Shown: positions 45,557 to 54,444, numbered from the stretch's first letter. The stretch: DNA of 64,000 nucleotides from Akkermansiaceae bacterium UBA5689 (GCA_002420305.1 DIHT01000133.1:7670-71669), one strand, 5' to 3'. Numbers and translations are program-made. Notes: generated by a model not told the origin, from the letters alone.

Positions 45557-45591
45557 AAAAAAGCCCCGCCGGAGACCAATCCGGCGGGGCT
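45557..45591 (-). terminator. Rho-independent terminator (- strand)
   Basis: An 11-base perfect stem (AGCCCCGCCGG at 45562-45572 and its complement at 45581-45591) with an 8-base loop, followed on the - strand by a run of six T (45557-45562). Orientation fits termination of the uracil-DNA glycosylase transcript, whose stop is about 140 bases upstream. Confidence 0.85.
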
Positions 45592-45676
45592 AGACCGTTT
45601 CTATAGACTGCAAAGAAGAGTAGAAAGGGTATGGGGCCGTCACAGGGTGCCGGTCACCTCAGACATGAAACGACGG

Positions 45677-45688
45677 ATCAACGTTGAT
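45677..45688. promoter_or_regulatory. 12-base palindrome, candidate operator
   Basis: ATCAACGTTGAT is a perfect palindrome between the uracil-DNA glycosylase stop and its terminator. It might bind a dimeric regulator or be chance; no promoter is placed with confidence nearby. Confidence 0.2.
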
Positions 45689-45732
45689 TCGTACAAGAAA
45701 TTTCATTCTTGGGCCGAGAAACTTTCTGCGGC

Positions 45733-46593
45733 CTATTTTTCAGCGAAAAATGCGCGCTGCTTCTGAGATATCGGCATCTCAAGAAACTCCATAACGCTTA
45801 ACATATCTTCCCACACTTTGCGTTTCTCCGTGACTGCCGAATCGTTGTGAAGGAGGTAGGACGGATGGTAGGTCACCCTCAATGGAATACCCTCAAACTC
45901 ATGCCACTGCTCTCGCATGCGGCCGACGGGTTGGTTTTCATAGTTCAGGAGCCCTTCTGCCGCCGTTCCGCCGAGGGCGACAATGCACTTGGGTCGTACG
46001 ATTTCGATTTCTGCCCTCACGAAGGGAAGGCAGGCGTGCATCTCCAGAGGAGTTGGTTTTCGATTGTTGGTGGTCTGGTTTTTCAGCGCGGGCCGAAATT
46101 TACAGATATTGGAAATGTAGACGCTCTCCCGGGAAAATCCCATCGCCATCAGGATCTGATCCAGTTTTTGCCCGGCTTTTCCAACAAAGGGCTGGCCTCG
46201 CCGTTCTTCCTCGTAGCCCGGGGCTTCTCCAACCAGCATGAGCTCAGCCTCAGGGTTGCCCGTAGCGAAGACCATTGTGTCGCGTAGTGATGACAGTGAA
46301 AGGGCAGGTTCCCATGTTTCGGCCTGCTTCCTGAGGGAAGCGAGTTTCTCGATTGCGCTTCCGCCCTCTGCTTTCAGCTTCGGAGGGGGGACCTCAGTCT
46401 GTTGGCTGTTGCTGGAGTCAATATCCACTGCCTTAGGAACTGGAGGATGTCGGGGGCCAGCCTCATCCGAGCGCTTCCCTTTGCGGATTCTCTCGCGGAG
46501 GATCTCTTTAGCTTCTTCATCGAGGCGAATGTAACGTTCGCCACTGCGTGCAAGCTGCTGAAGATACTCGATGAGCGAGTGAACCGGGGACAC
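45733..46593 (-). CDS. Uracil-DNA glycosylase family 4-like, lacking the Fe-S CxxC
   Basis: I take the GTG at 46593 (VSPVHSLIEYLQQL), giving 286 residues and leaving room for a promoter; a longer frame from 46788 runs to within 22 bases of the divergent 46811 gene. A charged linker precedes the catalytic domain, which starts MVFATGNPEAELMLVGEAPGYEEE (read in parts; GEAPG is the family-4 motif I), then GQPFVGKAGQKL and, near the end, the HPS motif in TYHPSYLL. The typical family-4 iron-sulfur ligands are incomplete: the N-terminal CxxC is absent, and the KCRP cysteine is shifted (NICKFRP). The fold is clear, the cofactor status unusual. Confidence 0.82.
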   Translation of the reverse strand: MSPVHSLIEYLQQLARSGERYIRLDEEAKEILRERIRKGKRSDEAGPRHPPVPKAVDIDSSNSQQTEVPPPKLKAEGGSAIEKLASLRKQAETWEPALSLSSLRDTMVFATGNPEAELMLVGEAPGYEEERRGQPFVGKAGQKLDQILMAMGFSRESVYISNICKFRPALKNQTTNNRKPTPLEMHACLPFVRAEIEIVRPKCIVALGGTAAEGLLNYENQPVGRMREQWHEFEGIPLRVTYHPSYLLHNDSAVTEKRKVWEDMLSVMEFLEMPISQKQRAFFAEK

Positions 46594-46810
46594 CGTCCCA
46601 AGGAAGCAGGAAGAGTCGCGGGGACCAAGCCCCAACTCAGGGCTCCCGGCGTTGCGGATGGCCAGTTCAAGTTCGGGCGTCGCCCGAGGTTCGTCCTGTG
46701 CGCGAATAGTTTTGTGAATAAAGTATTGTCGGAGTGGGCCCTTTAGACTAAAAAATGCGGCCGAGCACTTCCTTGGTCTTATTGACAATCAAGCCTCCCT
46801 GCCTGTCTTC

Positions 46811-47548
46811 ATGAAAGTCCTGCTCCTTAAATTGGCGTTGACCATTCTTGCCATAAGCATCTTGCCCAGCTGCAGCTTCTTCCAGCCGGCGGCCCCTCTG
46901 GCCGGTGCGACTTCGCAGAGCAAGCTGGAAAAGGGGAAGTCTGCCCAAGCTGCATGGCTTGGCTCTCTCTGGTCCTCCGCGGGAAGCGGTCGGCAGGGCG
47001 AAGGGTTTCTGCCGGCTCAGGTCGATCTCGCGGTGAAGGCCTCGGCCTCGACCCTGCCAGTCGACAGACACGGCCGGCCTACCTACCACAGTGAATCCGT
47101 GCGGCACCGTTACGTGCGCACAACGTCCTACTCCCATCAGGAGAACGAGGTTGGCGCAGAAGGCCGTCTTAACGCGATGGGCACGATCCTCAAGTATGGC
47201 CGGGTCAGGAGCGCGGCAGCTGATTGGTCCCGATATCCCGTGGGAACTGCATTTAGGATCAAGGGACTTCCGCAGGTCTACGTCGTCGATGACTATGGAC
47301 GCTCATTAGCAGGAACAAACACGATCGATATCTACCATCCCACGTTGAAGCTGATGAGAAAGTGGGCCACCCGGGATGTTGAGATCAATGTTATCCGATG
47401 GGGCTCTTGGGAGCAATCGGCGAATCTTCTTCGCGGACGGACCAAGTATGCGCATTGTGCGATGATGTATTATGCAACCCTCGCGAAGATTCGCCGGCAA
47501 AGGGTCGCCCAAGCCGCGGAGAGGGAAGCAGTCAATCCCTCTCTGTGA
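46811..47548 (+). CDS. 3D-domain lipoprotein
   Basis: 245 residues. The N-terminal hydrophobic segment ends in the lipobox ILPSC (cysteine about residue 21). The C-terminal half contains a 3D (Asp-Asp-Asp) domain: AADWSRYPVGTAFRI, VYVVDDYGRSLAGTNTIDIYHP (read in parts) and KWATRDVEINVIRWG. This double-psi barrel fold is shared with MltA and resuscitation-type peptidoglycan hydrolases. The first 100 mature residues are of unknown function. Likely a lipid-anchored cell-wall protein; whether it is an active lytic enzyme is not clear. Confidence 0.8.
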   Translation: MKVLLLKLALTILAISILPSCSFFQPAAPLAGATSQSKLEKGKSAQAAWLGSLWSSAGSGRQGEGFLPAQVDLAVKASASTLPVDRHGRPTYHSESVRHRYVRTTSYSHQENEVGAEGRLNAMGTILKYGRVRSAAADWSRYPVGTAFRIKGLPQVYVVDDYGRSLAGTNTIDIYHPTLKLMRKWATRDVEINVIRWGSWEQSANLLRGRTKYAHCAMMYYATLAKIRRQRVAQAAEREAVNPSL

Positions 47549-47569
47549 GGAAGGCTCTCTCTCGATGAT

Positions 47570-48223
47570 ATGACGAGAGCAGAGAGAGCAGAATTTATTC
47601 GCCGGCGTCTCGCCGAACTCTATCCAGAGACACCCGTTCCTCTGGACCATAATGACGCTTTTACTCTCCTGATTGCAGTTCTGCTATCTGCACAGTGCAC
47701 GGATGCGCGGGTAAACGAGGTTACCCCGGGGCTATTTGCCCTCGCGGATACGCCGGAGCTCATGCAGGAAGTCCCAGAAGAGGAAATCAAGACCGCAATC
47801 AGGTCTTGTGGTCTCGCTCCCCGGAAGGCCAAGGCGATTTCGGGCCTGTCGAGAATGCTCGTGGAGAATCATGGGGGAGAAGTGCCTGATTCCCTCGATG
47901 CCCTCGAAGCGCTCCCCGGTGTTGGTCATAAAACGGCCTCAGTAGTCATCTCACAGGCTTTTGGGGTTCCCGCTTTCCCGGTAGACACTCACATCCACCG
48001 ACTCGCTCAACGCTGGGGTTTGGCGAGTGGGAAAAACGTCGCAGACACAGAAAAGGCTCTCAAACAGCTGTTCCCGCGAGAAAGCTGGAACCAGCTGCAC
48101 CTGCAAATCATCTTCTATGGGAGGGAGTTTTGTAGTGCTCGGGGATGTGACGGGCGGGTGTGCGAAATCTGCCGCGCTTTGTTCCCCAGGCGCCGCTCTC
48201 CCGTCAAAACTAAAAAGGCTTAA
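47570..48223 (+). CDS. nth: Endonuclease III
   Basis: DNA glycosylase/AP lyase for oxidised pyrimidines. 217 residues. The helix-hairpin-helix is LEALPGVGHKTASVV (with the catalytic Lys in GHK), and FPVDTHIHRLAQRWGL contains the catalytic Asp. The C-terminal cysteines are C-S-A-R-G-C, then DGRV-C-EI-C, i.e. C-x4-C-x4-C-x2-C, not the classical C-x6-C-x2-C-x5-C [4Fe-4S] spacing. Whether the cluster forms is uncertain. The gene starts 21 bases after the 3D-domain lipoprotein gene and may be co-transcribed. Confidence 0.92.
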   Translation: MTRAERAEFIRRRLAELYPETPVPLDHNDAFTLLIAVLLSAQCTDARVNEVTPGLFALADTPELMQEVPEEEIKTAIRSCGLAPRKAKAISGLSRMLVENHGGEVPDSLDALEALPGVGHKTASVVISQAFGVPAFPVDTHIHRLAQRWGLASGKNVADTEKALKQLFPRESWNQLHLQIIFYGREFCSARGCDGRVCEICRALFPRRRSPVKTKKA

Positions 48224-48344
48224 AGGCCGATGAACTATTCAATGCGGTAAAATTGACTGGGGTAGTGGGCTTCCGCCGCTGGGGGGCTCTCCCTCTTAGG
48301 CCCTTTTTGCTCAAGGTTTAAACGGATATTCGCTCTCTCAGGTA

Positions 48345-48376
48345 GCAGCCCCCCCCTTATGGGGCAGCAGATTTTT
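48345..48376 (+). terminator. Possible rho-independent terminator after nth
   Basis: Arms GCAGCCCC (48345-48352) and GGGGCAGC (48361-48368) pair with one A-A mismatch and an 8-base loop; a T-run follows at 48372-48376. It lies in the 245-base gap between nth and the ExbB operon, where it would separate the two transcription units. Confidence 0.4.
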
Positions 48377-48468
48377 CAAAACCAGTCTTTACTCGTCCCC
48401 ATCTCCTTGGAGAATCTCACGCCGCGCTACTTGCATCACAGACGCGCGTCAAGAACCCGGAATCAACC

Positions 48469-49257
48469 ATGATCTATAAAACCAAGAAAGGTCTCTTCAG
48501 CGCTTTTTCACTAGTGCTCACTACTCTCCTTGTCTCGGCTCCTGGCCTCATGGCGCAGGGTGAAGCGCCAACGGGTGATAAGAATGCTCTCCAGAAGTGG
48601 GTTCTGGATGGGGGCTGGCCAATGGGGCTCATTGCTCTCGCCATTATCGCCCTGCTCGCCCTCAGTGTTTTCAACTTTATCAATCTCACTAAGCCGAAGT
48701 TTTGCCCCGATGATCTCAAGGCTGCCCTGCTCGATCATATGATGAACTGCCGGGTTCGCTCCGCGATTGAGCTCGCGGCCTCCCACCCGAGCTACCTTGG
48801 CCGCATGCTTGCTTACTCCTTGCCCAATATTGATGCCACCAAGCCTGAGGACCTTGGAAGAGACGGAGTAGAGGATGCGGTTGCAGACTTTACCATTAAC
48901 GAAAGCCGGAAGAACATGGTCTGGATTAACTACATCGCGCTTATTGCTCAGGCAGCTCCCATGCTCGGTCTGTTTGGAACGGTGTATGGAATGGTCAACG
49001 CGTTCGGGGTTCTCAGTTCGACTGGTGCAGCCGAGCCCGCTCAGCTTGCGGGAGATATCCAGATTGCGCTTCTGACTACCTTCTGGGGGCTGTTGACTGC
49101 CATCCCCTCCCTGATTTCCTACTTCTACTTCAAGAATAAGCTGAACAACTTGGTAGCAGAGGCTCATCACACCTCCGAGGAGTTGATCAATGCTTCTATT
49201 CAGACCGTCAATCAGGACGCGTATCTGGCCAAGATCCCGGAAGGAATCGCAGTCTAA
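48469..49257 (+). CDS. MotA/TolQ/ExbB-type proton channel protein
   Basis: 262 residues from the ATG at 48469. A signal-like first helix (residues about 8-28) is followed by a periplasmic segment and a second helix (WPMGLIALAIIALLALSVF, about 50-70). The cytosolic region comes next, and then the helix pair with QAAPMLGLFGTVYGMVNAF and LLTTFWGLLTAIPSLISYF, the conserved helix-2/3 motif of ExbB/TolQ. Such pentameric channels with ExbD drive work at the outer membrane from proton flow. The unusual N-terminal extension suits the larger Planctomycetota-Verrucomicrobiota type. First of a five-gene operon. Confidence 0.87.
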   Translation: MIYKTKKGLFSAFSLVLTTLLVSAPGLMAQGEAPTGDKNALQKWVLDGGWPMGLIALAIIALLALSVFNFINLTKPKFCPDDLKAALLDHMMNCRVRSAIELAASHPSYLGRMLAYSLPNIDATKPEDLGRDGVEDAVADFTINESRKNMVWINYIALIAQAAPMLGLFGTVYGMVNAFGVLSSTGAAEPAQLAGDIQIALLTTFWGLLTAIPSLISYFYFKNKLNNLVAEAHHTSEELINASIQTVNQDAYLAKIPEGIAV

Positions 49258-49305
49258 GTAAGGGCGCCGCCGCTTCTGTTTTCGGCTTCTCAATCAGCAT
49301 GACCT

Positions 49306-49776
49306 ATGGCTTCCAATAAACTGCGCGCTACCCAGCAAGAGCAGGAGGATGATACCCAGGTCGACATGTCGCCAATGATCGACATGGTCTTCCTTCTGCT
49401 GATTTTCTTTATCGTCAATGCCACCCTTATCATCGTGGAGATGGATAAGCGTGTGAAGGTGCCTATTGCGCGCTACTCTGAGAAACAGAACGATAAGATG
49501 GGCCGCATCGTGGTCAACGTCTACAGCGATGAATTTGCGGGCGAGGGCCGCTTTCGGATGGCAGATGGCAAAGAGGTTTTTGCGGACGACGAGGATCTGG
49601 TCGACTTTATCAAGAAAGAGAAAGAGAACTGGGACCTCAAGGGGCAGAAAGCCAGACTTCACCTTCGCGCCGATGGCAAAGTACACTTTACCTATGTCCG
49701 TCGTGTCATTCGCGCAGCGGCGGCAGCAGGAGTCAACGAGGTCATCTTTGTGAGCCTCTGGTCCCGTAGTAGCTAG
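49306..49776 (+). CDS. ExbD/TolR-family protein 1
   Basis: 156 residues. A short cytosolic N-terminus leads to the single helix VDMSPMIDMVFLLLIFFIVN, in which the conserved proton-carrying Asp is in PMIDMVF. The periplasmic domain of about 100 residues follows, with IVVNVYSDEF and ARLHLRADGKVHFTYV as in TolR/ExbD. It pairs with the ExbB-like channel 48 bases upstream. A second, different ExbD follows, suggesting a hetero-dimer or two alternative units. Confidence 0.92.
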   Translation: MASNKLRATQQEQEDDTQVDMSPMIDMVFLLLIFFIVNATLIIVEMDKRVKVPIARYSEKQNDKMGRIVVNVYSDEFAGEGRFRMADGKEVFADDEDLVDFIKKEKENWDLKGQKARLHLRADGKVHFTYVRRVIRAAAAAGVNEVIFVSLWSRSS

Positions 49777-49799
49777 CATAAGCAAGGAGAACTGATCCC

Positions 49800-50285
49800 A
49801 TGGCCAGACATCGTAGAGCTACCGCACTTGAGGAAGATAAGCCCGAGCTTAGCATTTCCCCGCTCATTGATATCTGTTTCCTTCTCCTGATATACTTTCT
49901 GGTCACTACCACCATTAAGCAGAAGGAGAGGGACAATAGTATGGCGCTTCCCTCGGCTGCGCCTTCCGAGGTTCAGCCAGATATCCAGCCCTTCTTCATC
50001 AAGGTCAGCAACGATGGCCATGTTTATGCCAACGTCGGGGCCGCTGAGGAGCTTCTCGATACTGAGGCGCAGGGCGCTGAACGGATCCTCCCGGTGCTCG
50101 ATCAGCGACTGGAAATCTACTCCGCCGCTGCAAAAGCAGGCAACAACAAGCCTCTTGTTCAGATTTATGTTGAGGGGGAGGCAGAGCAACAAGTGGTCTC
50201 GGATGTCCTCAACCACCTCGCTAAGCACGATATTAGCACGGTCACCTTTACCGATCTCGTGGCTCAGGACGAGCAGCTCAAATAG
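49800..50285 (+). CDS. ExbD/TolR-family protein 2
   Basis: 161 residues. The helix is LSISPLIDICFLLLIYFLV with the conserved Asp in PLIDICF; the periplasmic domain carries KVSNDGHVYANVG and VQIYVEGEAEQQVV. It is clearly divergent from the neighbouring ExbD and so not a recent duplication. The start follows a GGAG at about 9 bases. Downstream, after a 154-base gap with a hairpin, is a TPR protein. Confidence 0.92.
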   Translation: MARHRRATALEEDKPELSISPLIDICFLLLIYFLVTTTIKQKERDNSMALPSAAPSEVQPDIQPFFIKVSNDGHVYANVGAAEELLDTEAQGAERILPVLDQRLEIYSAAAKAGNNKPLVQIYVEGEAEQQVVSDVLNHLAKHDISTVTFTDLVAQDEQLK

Positions 50286-50299
50286 GGTATTACTGCTGC

Positions 50300-50336
50300 C
50301 CTCCAGCTACTACTAGTAGCGATTTTGTGCTGGAGG
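50300..50336 (+). other. Intergenic hairpin between exbD2 and TPR gene
   Basis: CCTCCAGC at 50300-50307 pairs perfectly with GCTGGAGG at 50329-50336; the loop holds a smaller palindrome (CTACTACTAGTAG). It is followed by CCCC, not a T-run, so it is not a clear terminator. It may be a processing site that sets different levels of the operon parts. Confidence 0.4.
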
Positions 50337-50439
50337 CCCCAATGAGGATCTAAGAAAATCTTCGCCCAAACGTTGGTGTTCTTGCCGGGCGCCCCGGTTT
50401 CTGAGAGAAAATCTATCTAGACTACAACCTCGATTCGAC

Positions 50440-53439
50440 ATGATTCAATTCACAAAGAACCGGATCCTCTGCGGCCTCTTGGCCCTCTGCGCATCCCTAT
50501 GTCTTCCTGAGAAATCACTTGCGCAGGGAGGAGTGGAAACGGCTTGGGCAAATTCGCTGACGGCAATGAAGGCGAAGGAGTGGGCGAAAGCGCACGCGAT
50601 TCTGGCCAAGGCAGTTGCCCAGTATGATGGCAGAGCTAAAACCCTTTTTGGGCCCAGGTTTGGCTGGTTTTGGTATCACAAGGGATACTGCGAACTCAAA
50701 CTGAGGCAGTGGGAAGAGGCGATGGAGTCGTTCAAGGCCTGCTACACGAAATATCCGAATAAGAATGCTGGGGGAGCCGGATTGGATGCGGCAACTCAAG
50801 GCAGCTTCAATTTCTATCATAAGAAGGCGCTTCTCAAATGGGGAGATGCGGCTATCGGGGCTCAGGATTGGGAAGTGGCCATCAAGATGTACAAAAAATT
50901 TCTGCAGGAGCGGGACCCGAAGAAGGACGCTTATCCGCGGGGTGCGTTCTACGTCAATATGTCCAAGGCCCACTTCAAACTCTTCCAGGTTCCGGGCGGC
51001 ATAGAAAATCTCGAAATCGCTATTGATAACAAGGAGACCTTTCCCACGCCGGATGAGGGGATCATGGTAGGGTTTCAGGACCTCGTTGAGGCAGTCATCG
51101 AAAAGCAGAATGAGCAGGCACTGATGGACTTCCTTGGGAAACATCGTTCGGACATCCGCCTCGAGCCATTCAAGATGCACCGCTTTGCTCCGGTTTTGAT
51201 GAAGCTTGCGGCAGATGCCCTCGCTGCGGAAATGGAACGGTCGGCCTTTGAGCTCTATGCTCTGGTGCCGAGCACAAAGGCATCCATTGATGACATCAAG
51301 GCTCGCCTTGCTCAGGTTGGCACATTCGAAAATCCATTCCAAGACCCTCCTCGCAGCAACCGGCAGATCGAGAAGAAGGTGCTCGAAGCAGACCTTGAAG
51401 AGCTGAAGAAGCAATGGGCATCAGGGAATCCCTATGAGGTTTTTGCGACCGCTGCTACCGCATACATTCATGAGCAGTATGGTAACGTACGTGGGGCTTT
51501 TGCCGCCTACGAGCAACTTGAACTTTATCACAGCAAGGCAAAGAAGCGTGAAGAGAATCTCTATAATCTGGTCAGGACCTCCGCGATTATTGGTGAAGTT
51601 CTCGTGACTGAGAAATACGGCAGCCTTTTCCTTAAAACGTTCCCTGACAGCAAGCATGTGGAGTCTGTCCGGAGCATGATGCTGACCAGCCTCTTTATGG
51701 AGGGGGAATATGAGAAGTGTATCGAAGTTGCGACCGTGATGTTGCCCAAGCTGGCGTCTCCTTCCAAGCAGCACGATATCTGCCTCCATGTTCTTGGAGG
51801 GAGCTACTACTATACGGCTAAGTATGATGTGGCGCGCAAGTTTCTCGACGAGCACGTAGAGATGTATGAGAAGAGCCAGTTCCGGATGGCGTCCCTCTAT
51901 TTTCAGGGCTCAAACCTATCCCGACTGCAATACTGGGGAAAAGCGGCCGAGCTTCTCGATGTGTTCCTTTCCAAATATCCTGACCCGGGGAAGAATATCT
52001 ATCTTCCATTTGCCCTTTACGACCGCGCGAACTGTCATTTTGCGGAAGATGAGCTCGACCCGGCGTTGGTGAAATTGAACCGGCTCGAAAGTGAGTTTCC
52101 CAATAGCGACATCATGGACATGGCCTTCAATCTCAAAGGTAATGTTCTCCAGACCCAGGAGGAGTGGGACCCTGCGGAAGCTTATTATAAGAAGGCAATG
52201 GAACTCGCCAAGAGGCGCGAAAATTCCATTGTTGTCGGTGAATCTCTCTTTTACCTCGTAGGGCTTTTGGGTCCTGAGAAACGAGGGAAAAAAGAGAATC
52301 CAAGGGTAAAGGATGCCGTTCCTTACTATGACGAGTTCTGGAAGGACCACGGTTCCGCTTCTCCTTACAAGGCACAGACGGCGGTCGCGGGGGTTCACCC
52401 ACTAACAGTTGTTGGCCGTGAGGAAGAGGCCTTGGAGCGATTACAGGGGGTCATCGCAGAACTCGCCTCTGTTGCTGGAGCATTTGGATTAGAGGAGGCG
52501 ATTAACTCCTATACGCGGGCCTACCTCGAGAGCCACAGTGAGGATGACCTCAAAGAGCATTATTACAATTTCCCCGGGATCGACTCGGGAAACAAGGAAG
52601 CTCAGGCCCTGCTTCGGATCGCCCTCATCACCGTCTTTGAGGAGAAAGGCAAGAAGGCCGACAAGGAAGAAAATGCGAATGATAAACGCGCGGCGGAAGC
52701 AATGGTGGGTGTCCTTTTCCGGGACCTGAAAGGTGAGTTCGATCCAGCTCAGTTGACGAACTATGTGCTGGTGCGTGTCGGGGATTACCTCCGCGAAATG
52801 ACCAGCACTCCGAGGAATGCGCTCGCCTACTACAGCGAGGTGGTCAGGCGGGAAGACCAGTCATACCGCTTCAATGCGAACTTTGGGTTGGCCGATATTC
52901 TCGGGGAATCACAAAGCCCGACCGAGAAGCAGAAAGCGATCGACAGTCTTGAAAACATCTTCAAGAACGCTCCTCAGAAGAAACAGAAGGAAAGGGCTCT
53001 TTATCGAATCGTGAGTATTCTGGCGGCTAAGGGGGACTGGGATCTTTTGACAACCCGAGCCAAGGAATATCTGACTACGGAGGGATTCCGGCGATACGCC
53101 GCGGAGACTTCCTTCTTCCTCTCGCAGTCCTACGACAAGCGCAAGATGCGGGAGGACGCCATCGTTGCCTACAACAACACCTGGGCCAGCTACACGGGAC
53201 TTATCCGGATATCTGCACCCTCAATGAAGAGAGTGATGGAACTGGTATGGGAGCGCAACAATGATGACGATCATCAGCAAGCTTACGAGATCGGATACAA
53301 GTTCCGGAAATCCACGGAGCATCTTCTTGAGCAGATGAAGGATGAGGAAAGAGAGCTTTGGGAATCTGTGCGTGATCTCGTAAAGCGCTATGGGGATCAC
53401 AGCTCGGTAACCAAGATCGTAGAGGAGAAGCCGAAGTAA
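50440..53439 (+). CDS. Large periplasmic TPR-repeat protein
   Basis: 999 residues with a signal peptide (about residues 1-29, cleavage near SLAQGG). The sequence is almost wholly helical with TPR-like repeats, for example WEEAMESFKACYTKYPNKNA, GKAAELLDVFLSKYPDPGK and EEWDPAEAYYKKAMELAKR, resembling BamD/YbgF-like and outer-membrane assembly TPR proteins but far longer. It belongs to the ExbB-ExbD-ExbD operon and probably links the energised inner-membrane complex to periplasmic or outer-membrane partners. Exact role unknown; the operon type is recurrent in Planctomycetota and Verrucomicrobiota. Confidence 0.85.
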   Translation: MIQFTKNRILCGLLALCASLCLPEKSLAQGGVETAWANSLTAMKAKEWAKAHAILAKAVAQYDGRAKTLFGPRFGWFWYHKGYCELKLRQWEEAMESFKACYTKYPNKNAGGAGLDAATQGSFNFYHKKALLKWGDAAIGAQDWEVAIKMYKKFLQERDPKKDAYPRGAFYVNMSKAHFKLFQVPGGIENLEIAIDNKETFPTPDEGIMVGFQDLVEAVIEKQNEQALMDFLGKHRSDIRLEPFKMHRFAPVLMKLAADALAAEMERSAFELYALVPSTKASIDDIKARLAQVGTFENPFQDPPRSNRQIEKKVLEADLEELKKQWASGNPYEVFATAATAYIHEQYGNVRGAFAAYEQLELYHSKAKKREENLYNLVRTSAIIGEVLVTEKYGSLFLKTFPDSKHVESVRSMMLTSLFMEGEYEKCIEVATVMLPKLASPSKQHDICLHVLGGSYYYTAKYDVARKFLDEHVEMYEKSQFRMASLYFQGSNLSRLQYWGKAAELLDVFLSKYPDPGKNIYLPFALYDRANCHFAEDELDPALVKLNRLESEFPNSDIMDMAFNLKGNVLQTQEEWDPAEAYYKKAMELAKRRENSIVVGESLFYLVGLLGPEKRGKKENPRVKDAVPYYDEFWKDHGSASPYKAQTAVAGVHPLTVVGREEEALERLQGVIAELASVAGAFGLEEAINSYTRAYLESHSEDDLKEHYYNFPGIDSGNKEAQALLRIALITVFEEKGKKADKEENANDKRAAEAMVGVLFRDLKGEFDPAQLTNYVLVRVGDYLREMTSTPRNALAYYSEVVRREDQSYRFNANFGLADILGESQSPTEKQKAIDSLENIFKNAPQKKQKERALYRIVSILAAKGDWDLLTTRAKEYLTTEGFRRYAAETSFFLSQSYDKRKMREDAIVAYNNTWASYTGLIRISAPSMKRVMELVWERNNDDDHQQAYEIGYKFRKSTEHLLEQMKDEERELWESVRDLVKRYGDHSSVTKIVEEKPK

Positions 53440-53475
53440 CAAGAACGCTCTTCCAACCCCTAACAGAATCACGAT

Positions 53476-54444
53476 ATGACCAAGTTAGTTTTAAGCTTCA
53501 TTCTCCTCTTTGCCTCCGGGGCAAAGCTTATCGCAGAAGACGCGATGGGAGTCATCATATACACTGAGCCGGTAAGCAAGCAGGAGGACGTTCTTAAGGT
53601 CTGGATGACTGCGGCAAGTACGACTCAGATCGAATACAAGACTACTCCTCAGAGCCTGAACAGGAACCGGATCAAGCGATCAGTAGTGAAATCGGTCTAC
53701 TTCTTCGAGCCTCCTGTCTTCAAGGAAGCAATGGACCTCTACGAGAGCCGGGACTATGCAGGAGCACGGGAAAAGTTCGCCGCATGTAAGAAAGCGTTTG
53801 AGACACTCGATGAAATCAGGGGAAATTATAGCGCGTTGGCTGGGTTCTATGAGCTAGAGACCTGCCGAAAGCTGGAAGATCTCGAAGGGCTCAAAAAACT
53901 GCTGGACGTGTATCAGGCTGATACCCTTGCGCGTGAGCACCAGCGTAATCAGCTGGAAGTTTACGCTGTATGGGACGCGGTGCGGACAAAGAGCTGGCCC
54001 CGTCTTGATGCTCTTGTAAGAGAGGTTCTCGCAGAGAAGAAGTGGATTGGGGAGCACTTGGCACAGCTGAAGTATTGTCATGGACTTGCTCTCGAGGGGC
54101 TGGGCCGGGATACGGATGCGCTGATTGCATTTAACGGCGCCTTTACTGCGGACTATACGGCCTCGGAGGAGCTGACTCAGAAGGCCGCACTCGCTTGTCT
54201 GAGAGTCATTAAGGGTAATGATGAAGTAGGTCTGGCCATTCAACTATGGGGAACTGAGGATGAGGACCCCAATTCTCCGGGATATTTTCTCCTTCAGGAA
54301 GGTGTTGCCCTTTGTGATTTATGGAAGAAGTCCCTCGGTGGGGGGAAGCCCCTTCCTGCTGAGTTCGCTTCTCTCCTCCGTTACCGTGAGGACAACAAGC
54401 CTAAGCCAGAGGTGAAGGAGAAGGCGGACGAGGAAGGAGCCTGA
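53476..54444 (+). CDS. Periplasmic protein of the ExbBD-TPR operon, unknown
   Basis: 322 residues with a signal peptide cleaving near KLIAED. Residues 22-70 look like a beta-rich domain (GVIIYTEPVSKQED, TTQIEYKTTPQSL); the rest is helical with TPR-like segments (AMDLYESRDYAGAREKFAACK). The C-terminus is low-complexity, Lys/Glu-rich. The gene is 36 bases after the large TPR gene and is likely its partner. No family recognised. Convergent with the 54520 gene. Confidence 0.72.
   Translation: MTKLVLSFILLFASGAKLIAEDAMGVIIYTEPVSKQEDVLKVWMTAASTTQIEYKTTPQSLNRNRIKRSVVKSVYFFEPPVFKEAMDLYESRDYAGAREKFAACKKAFETLDEIRGNYSALAGFYELETCRKLEDLEGLKKLLDVYQADTLAREHQRNQLEVYAVWDAVRTKSWPRLDALVREVLAEKKWIGEHLAQLKYCHGLALEGLGRDTDALIAFNGAFTADYTASEELTQKAALACLRVIKGNDEVGLAIQLWGTEDEDPNSPGYFLLQEGVALCDLWKKSLGGGKPLPAEFASLLRYREDNKPKPEVKEKADEEGA

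Noticed and set aside
45551..45766. 71-residue + strand frame over the terminator and UDG 3' end
   Set aside because: It runs through the strong terminator hairpin and the uracil glycosylase gene on the other strand.
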